From DATHTS01 sp041940425 (GTDB lineage Bacteria > Acidobacteriota > Blastocatellia > Pyrinomonadales > Pyrinomonadaceae), in assembly GCA_041940425.1 (NCBI GenBank), contig JBGTSF010000020.1:3611-67610 (forward strand): a stretch of 64,000 bases of DNA, written 5' to 3'. Position numbers and translations under genes: made by a program. Under the pieces are notes generated by a model. That model was not told the origin of the DNA. It did not search any database and worked only from the letters and a program-made list of their open reading frames with translations. Shown here one piece after another: positions 60,701 through 64,000 of this stretch. How positions within the stretch are numbered: the stretch's first letter is position 1; the number at the start of each line of letters is the position of its first letter.

Positions 60701-61178
60701 GGAGCAGTTTGACGAAATCCTCAGAAGCGACGATTGGTGGGAATTTGAAAATCTCTCGCATTTCCCGATTTTTCATCAAAGATTCTGGAGCGAAGCGGAA
60801 AAAAACTGCCGCCAGTTTCGCGAACTCGACTGCCGTTTCGACGTGCGGGCGATTTTGAAATCGCATCCGTTTTGCGCCTGTTCGTTCAATCTGACGCAAA
60901 TCAGCGAATGGGAAAAACTTCCCGTAACTTTGCGCGAAACCATCGGTCGAGGACGCGCCAGCTATCGCCGGACTCTGACAATGGTACGCGATTCGCTGCT
61001 TCCGATTCTCGAACGGCTCGCCGATTCCAAGAACGAATTTTCCGAACCGGCGCAAACTTTAGGAAAATATTTCAAGGCGGGAAAGGAAATCCCGCCGCTT
61101 TCCAACGACGAACTTTTCGTCTTGCAAAAAGCTCTCAAAGCGATTCCGCAAAATTTAGGACAGACGGAGAATAATTAG
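57735..61178 (+). CDS. Large orphan P-loop ATPase resembling BREX PglY/DUF6079
   Basis: 1147 residues, soluble. Start MKRIQEKVKDLVEVRPYKNL. Walker A GYRGVGKS (66-73), Walker B PFVLIIDTAYE (Asp166), then a helical region with YPLHPVILENAPFVRLYAPE (the PLHP motif seen in DUF499/BrxC/PglY-type ATPases). The rest, ~400-1147, is mostly helical with no recognised enzymatic domain. The layout (VRPYKNLQDF start, single large AAA+-like protein, >1100 residues) is like PglY of type 2 BREX, but PglX, PglZ and other BREX genes are absent here. Family resemblance is from memory and should be treated as inference. The gene is isolated, without same-strand partners. Confidence 0.75.
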   Translation: MKRIQEKVKDLVEVRPYKNLQDFISNPAQTLAGYHFTDFTADMMSKWLDAVSDVGEQDGAAKALAGYRGVGKSHFLATLGAIIANPELRSRVTQSLVAAGAQRLKRRRHPVAYVRRGIYPTLLEELKAGIAEALETGKENLSGSLSELLGFAAEQSGELPFVLIIDTAYEREARVSRDDGAMLGEIAVIAKNLNMFVAVALDDDIAGADGVNAAIAASFTIDYLDQEHLYSIVDANVFPKHRQTQHLLHEIYTYFRQVLPHFRWSEQRFSSLYPLHPVILENAPFVRLYAPEFALLGFASEAGAKILGRPAYSLVALDEVFDSTENILRKIEDLKEAFEIYDQVNAQVVGQIPVMQRLQAKLILKALLLLSLNGEGATAGDIAAAILIYDENDPPKAISEVENLLDTFTASIPEGITRKTEDGRENHYFLRVGSKNDLINILTEAAGKVSPDAIPAILRRMARERFSDWTLSSDGEAADWMDCQINWRGGLRRGRITWNWGNRSAETNEMPVNTEVLDWELKIIASQNTLSDNARETELPTVFWKTAPLRKDEEEAILRFYVLLTDESLRAEYGDQIRAAGHAHTLAVEKIWTRIFINDGRLSIDGIETEFSEPARSATALSQMFSIMLEPLFEARFPEHPVFHQPLGMAEVTSLVNDLFSGARSNLANVQELAEKFALPLGLVTNHGDILILESEEKLIQSPLAREVLHLVKQSNETVSLKTIYRHLKQPPFGLVREAQHLVLTALVAQRQIEFVTSKGDRINRRSLDLKIIWDDIEGIAKPSSRVYSNKRLTEWANIVTGADQFKAIDTPEERMSVQTALETWLEDWKSARMLERFDELPDEILNTRMWRISVNAAKTFGAVAETVKAVSDGFIPLDEALHRIADAFTDSEEEFLERAQDLVVLEDFINGAQKREKIWSYLAVSEPTKDENIESYREKLLQLLDETYHNPSDASNKEMEKLWQMFHDRFAEYFAVKHDTVMKSHHLQEQFDEILRSDDWWEFENLSHFPIFHQRFWSEAEKNCRQFRELDCRFDVRAILKSHPFCACSFNLTQISEWEKLPVTLRETIGRGRASYRRTLTMVRDSLLPILERLADSKNEFSEPAQTLGKYFKAGKEIPPLSNDELFVLQKALKAIPQNLGQTENN

Positions 61179-61411
61179 AATTGGACAATAGCTCCTTATA
61201 GATTTCTTATTCGAGAATTTTTATCTCAACTAATCCAATGCCGTCGTTCTGCCGCCAACATTGCCGATGGTTTCCGTAATGTCCGAGCCGAATGTCATAT
61301 AATCGTGTCGTGAAATGACCGCTCCGCGACCTATAATGAACCTAAATAATCAACCATTATAGGACTAATCCACGAATTTGTTGTAAGTTTGGGTAATGGA
61401 TTTTTCATAAA

Positions 61412-61669
61412 TTATTCTTTTTTTCTTTTGAAAATATAGATCGGTACGAGGCTATCATCGGATTTTGGTTCGATAGCGACCAATTCCCAACCTTCTTCTC
61501 CGTATTTATTCAAAACTTGAACGGAATTAGTTTCATTTCTTATACTTCCATTAAGAGTTTTATATTCCCAAATTTCTCTCTTTTTAGCGTTTGTGTTTTG
61601 ACTATAAATAAAAACACAAGTAATCAATAAGAGACCTGAGATTACGACAAACCAAATTTTATTTTTCAT
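61412..61669 (-). CDS. Small exported DUF4177-like protein
   Basis: 85 residues. N-terminal signal/anchor (IWFVVISGLLLITCVFIYS, ~5-23). The rest, WEYKTLNGSIRNETNSVQVL, then GEEGWELVAIEPKSDDSLVP with a YIFKRK end, matches the DUF4177 pattern (WEYK...LNxxGxEGWELV...YIFKRK). The role is unknown. Its codon use is more AT-rich than the neighbours, similar to the RHS tail. The gap 61179-61411 holds no gene. Confidence 0.72.
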   Translation of the reverse strand: MKNKIWFVVISGLLLITCVFIYSQNTNAKKREIWEYKTLNGSIRNETNSVQVLNKYGEEGWELVAIEPKSDDSLVPIYIFKRKKE

Positions 61670-61691
61670 AAATCAAAATCCTCCAAATTTT

Positions 61692-62264
61692 TTAATTCCT
61701 TCTCGGTTGTTGGTTAGGCTGCGGGGGCGACACTTTTGGAACAACCTTTATTGTAGCGTCTTTAAATGCTGGATTTGTCGTTACTTGTGCAGTATTCGGC
61801 GTAACGGAATTAGTTAAAACATCCATCCCCGCGCCAGTATCCTTTGGTCTTGTAACGCTGATAATTTCTGCTTTTAAGGTTACATTTGTTCTTCCTTCAG
61901 GAACATTCTTGGGAAGAATAGCTGTTACCGGAATCACAATCGGGTCGCCTGGATTTTCGATTTTTTTACTTATCACAATAGTGGTGGTCGCTTGTTCCGA
62001 ATTATCAGGATGAGCAGGGTTCGGTTGATTTCCTTCAACAAATCTGACATCAACATCACCATTAGTTCTTTTTACCATAACTGTTACTGTCGCTCCCTGA
62101 AGATTACTGTTGTCGATATTTCCCTGATCATCTACTGCCGGACTGGTCTCAATACTAACTTCAACCGGAATTCTTGATCCCGCTTGTTGATCATTTACCG
62201 TATCAACTTTGACTTCGGAAACTCCAACATTAGCTTTTCGCGTATCAACATTTTGCTCAGGCAC
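61692..62264 (-). CDS. Probable C-terminal extension of the RHS gene, out of frame
   Basis: 190 codons from a GTG at 62264, overlapping the RHS frame by 70 bp in another frame. It reads as Pro-rich linker and Ig-like or beta-rich material (GVSEVKVDTVNDQQAGSRIP, IVIPVTAILPKNVPEGRTNV), ending VVPKVSPPQPNQQPRRN. Extending upstream in this frame reads SPPTVPEQNVDTRKAN directly behind the RHS core region, as if a single-base shift separated it from the core. So it may be a broken RHS C-terminus, a +1/-1 programmed shift, or a separate small gene. AT-rich like the 61412 gene. Confidence 0.55.
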   Translation of the reverse strand: MPEQNVDTRKANVGVSEVKVDTVNDQQAGSRIPVEVSIETSPAVDDQGNIDNSNLQGATVTVMVKRTNGDVDVRFVEGNQPNPAHPDNSEQATTTIVISKKIENPGDPIVIPVTAILPKNVPEGRTNVTLKAEIISVTRPKDTGAGMDVLTNSVTPNTAQVTTNPAFKDATIKVVPKVSPPQPNQQPRRN

Positions 62265-64000
62265 AGTTGGAGGAGATTTTGAGTTTCTTGAGTTTGTTGT
62301 AAAAAATTACCTGAAACATCCTGATAACCTCCGCCTCCGTCTTTTATTTCAGATTGTGATGCGTTATTGGCACAGAATTGTCCGCAAGCTCCTGTATTTA
62401 CTGAAATCAAGCCTAACGGATCGGTGAATTTATACGGCGAGTTCAGAACATAACTATATCGGTTGAACGTCTGCGGATTTTTGATTGATGCACTGGCAGT
62501 GAGCGGATCAATGCTCGTAAATCTGCCGTGCTGTGAGTTGTAATAACGCGCCTGTGCAAAATCCAATCCCGATTCCGCATCCTTCTCGTATCCGGTGTAG
62601 CCTTTTCTCGTTTCACTTTGATTGCCGTATTTGAGAGCCGACGTGCGTTGCGATGAAACGGTTTCCTCGCCGAACGCCATGTAATCTTTGCGCGTCGTTA
62701 CCTGTCCGGTTTCGTTCGTGATGACTCTCGGAGAACCTAAGTGGTCGGTTGTCAAATAACTCACTTGTGGGGTTTGTGATATTTGTGTTGAATACTCCGC
62801 CACAAGCCGACTTGAGCCATCATATACGAATATTACGATTTCTGTCGAGCTAATTTTTTTAACTCTTTTACCTTCACCGTCATACAGGTATTGCCCGATG
62901 CTCTGATTCTGCGAATTTTTGATCTCCGTCTGGTGATTTTCCGCATCATAGAAAAACTGATTTCCGGTTGCATCGTTGGTTAAATTTCCCGCCTTGTCGT
63001 AAAGATAATTTTGTCCCGATGAAAAACGATTCGTCGCCGTGCTGATGTCGGGATTACAGATCGCTTGAGCGCAGTTTCCCAAGGTGGTCGTGTTATTGGC
63101 ATCAAACTCGCGGTTGCCGTAGCGGTCATACAGAAATGTTTGTTTCCAATTTGTTTGATTGTTAACCTTTTCTTCGGCTGAGAGTAAACGATTCAGATTG
63201 TCATAACTATAAAACTGCTCGAACGGTTGCGTGAGTCCGTTGAAACTGATTTTCTGGCTTCTCAAACTTCCATTGTTTTGTGTCGAGTCGCCGTAAGAGT
63301 ATTCCAATTTCAGAAGACTTTTATCGTCCGCCGAACTGCCTAAACCGATTTCCGTGATTTGTTGGCGATTGTTATACTTGGCGGTTTCCCATTTTCCGTT
63401 GCCGAGTTTCATTCTTTCAATCGCGCCCGCCGAGTTGTAATGAATCGAATTGGCATAAAGGCGATTCTGCGAGCCGACTGTTCCCCAAATGCTTGCCACA
63501 TTGCCGTCTTGGTCATAATCCACTTTGACGGTTCTGCCGGACGGATAGGTTTGAGAAACCAAAGATGTCAGATTGTATTGATAACTCGTCTGATAAGTCT
63601 GTCCGTCGGTGATTTGTTGATGCGTTAAAAGCCGTCCGAGATTGTCGAAAGATGTGTATCTCGTTTCCGACACCGAACTTGCAACTCTCGTCGTTTTGCC
63701 TTTCGAAAAATCGGGAACTGACGGCAAACCTCTGCCGTCATAATAAAACGTAACGTCCGGCGTGCTGTCGGAATAATCTCTCGTTTTCAGACGGTTCAGA
63801 TTATCATAAACACCTTGCACATAAACGCCTCGCGCATCGGTCGTTTTCGTGATATTGCCGTTGTCGTCATATTCGTAAGCGACCGACCATTGGGAATTAT
63901 TCGTGATCGGATCGGTGAATGAAAATGCCGTGTTCGCTTCCTGTTCGGGTTGTTTCGCGTAGAGCAGACGACCGAGCGAATCGTATGTAAAATATCTCGA
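62195..64000 (-). CDS. RHS-repeat protein, core and C-terminal end (5' end outside window)
   Basis: Open from the window edge to 62195: about 601 residues. Typical RHS/YD repeats are visible (YFTYDSLGRLLYAKQPEQ, YDDNGNITKTTDARG, YDRYGNREFDANN, YDKAGNLTNDATG), then the RHS-associated core (DHLGSPRVITNETGQVTTRK, ARYYNSQHGRFTSIDPL, NRYSYVLNSPYKFTDPLGL). Such proteins form a shell around a variable C-terminal effector and are secreted or surface-exposed. After the core the frame ends 62 residues later; a larger continuation lies in the next frame (61692-62264), suggesting a frameshift near 62272-62285. No immunity-protein-like gene is seen other than the DUF4177 protein downstream. Confidence 0.9.
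   Translation of the reverse strand, partial: SRYFTYDSLGRLLYAKQPEQEANTAFSFTDPITNNSQWSVAYEYDDNGNITKTTDARGVYVQGVYDNLNRLKTRDYSDSTPDVTFYYDGRGLPSVPDFSKGKTTRVASSVSETRYTSFDNLGRLLTHQQITDGQTYQTSYQYNLTSLVSQTYPSGRTVKVDYDQDGNVASIWGTVGSQNRLYANSIHYNSAGAIERMKLGNGKWETAKYNNRQQITEIGLGSSADDKSLLKLEYSYGDSTQNNGSLRSQKISFNGLTQPFEQFYSYDNLNRLLSAEEKVNNQTNWKQTFLYDRYGNREFDANNTTTLGNCAQAICNPDISTATNRFSSGQNYLYDKAGNLTNDATGNQFFYDAENHQTEIKNSQNQSIGQYLYDGEGKRVKKISSTEIVIFVYDGSSRLVAEYSTQISQTPQVSYLTTDHLGSPRVITNETGQVTTRKDYMAFGEETVSSQRTSALKYGNQSETRKGYTGYEKDAESGLDFAQARYYNSQHGRFTSIDPLTASASIKNPQTFNRYSYVLNSPYKFTDPLGLISVNTGACGQFCANNASQSEIKDGGGGYQDVSGNFLQQTQETQNLLQLCLSKMLIREKLMLEFPKSKLIR

Noticed and set aside
57735..61178. Complete BREX defence system
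   Set aside because: Only a PglY-like ATPase is present; no methyltransferase, PglZ phosphatase or other BREX component in the window.

Overview
The window reads as one contiguous piece of a bacterial chromosome, most likely from an acidobacterium of the Blastocatellia / Pyrinomonadaceae type. This is an inference from gene content. Five secreted proteins carry FG-GAP/VCBS-type repeats (core DFDGDGRTD). A TPR-tailed Ser/Thr kinase sits directly behind an ECF-like sigma factor. There are several secreted peptidases (S8, S9, M28, M48). Small intergenic palindromes and short tandem repeats are abundant. There is no rRNA operon, prophage, insertion sequence or CRISPR array. One tRNA gene, tRNA-Arg(CCU), lies at 23952-24025.

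Layout. 1-4.3 kb: the 3' end of a secreted multidomain protein, a secreted subtilisin and an SRPBCC protein. 4.4-14.2 kb: a minus-strand run with a B12-type radical SAM enzyme, S9 peptidase, subclass B3 metallo-beta-lactamase-like lipoprotein, STAS protein, M28 peptidase, GNAT acetyltransferase, a small secreted protein, MutM and a sugar nucleotidyltransferase. 14.5-18.6 kb: a TPR protein, a membrane protein, ThiE and ThiD. 18.6-27.8 kb: an outer-membrane barrel candidate, a CHRD/FG-GAP protein, DinB, HemQ-like, acylphosphatase, Apt, the tRNA and a large beta-propeller protein. 27.9-33.4 kb: an SMC gene interrupted exactly at its P-loop by a 560-residue intein. 33.4-37.1 kb: an island of unknown genes, one very AT-rich, with palindromes and a perfect-period 21-bp minisatellite. 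37.1-50.5 kb: a Tes-like radical SAM enzyme, phosphohexomutase, FtsB/DivIC-like protein, HDAC-family deacetylase, two paralogous FG-GAP proteins, CrtI-type desaturase, MtgA and an IPT/NHL protein. 50.6-57.5 kb: kinase, sigma factor, beta-helix/FG-GAP protein and M48 protease. 57.7-61.2 kb: a large orphan P-loop ATPase resembling the BREX PglY/DUF6079 group. 61.4-64 kb: a DUF4177-like protein and an RHS gene that appears frameshifted just after its core and runs off the window.

The unusual signals are the SMC intein, a class of mirrored short-tandem-repeat hairpins (including one inside the kinase gene and a related one-sided run inside SMC), three long intergenic tandem arrays with 20-21 bp period, the orphan ATPase, and two radical SAM enzymes resembling enzymes of membrane-lipid tailoring. 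The genes otherwise do mixed housekeeping work (thiamine salvage, purine salvage, base excision repair, chromosome organisation, cell wall synthesis, carotenoid and heme biosynthesis) together with a secreted proteome.
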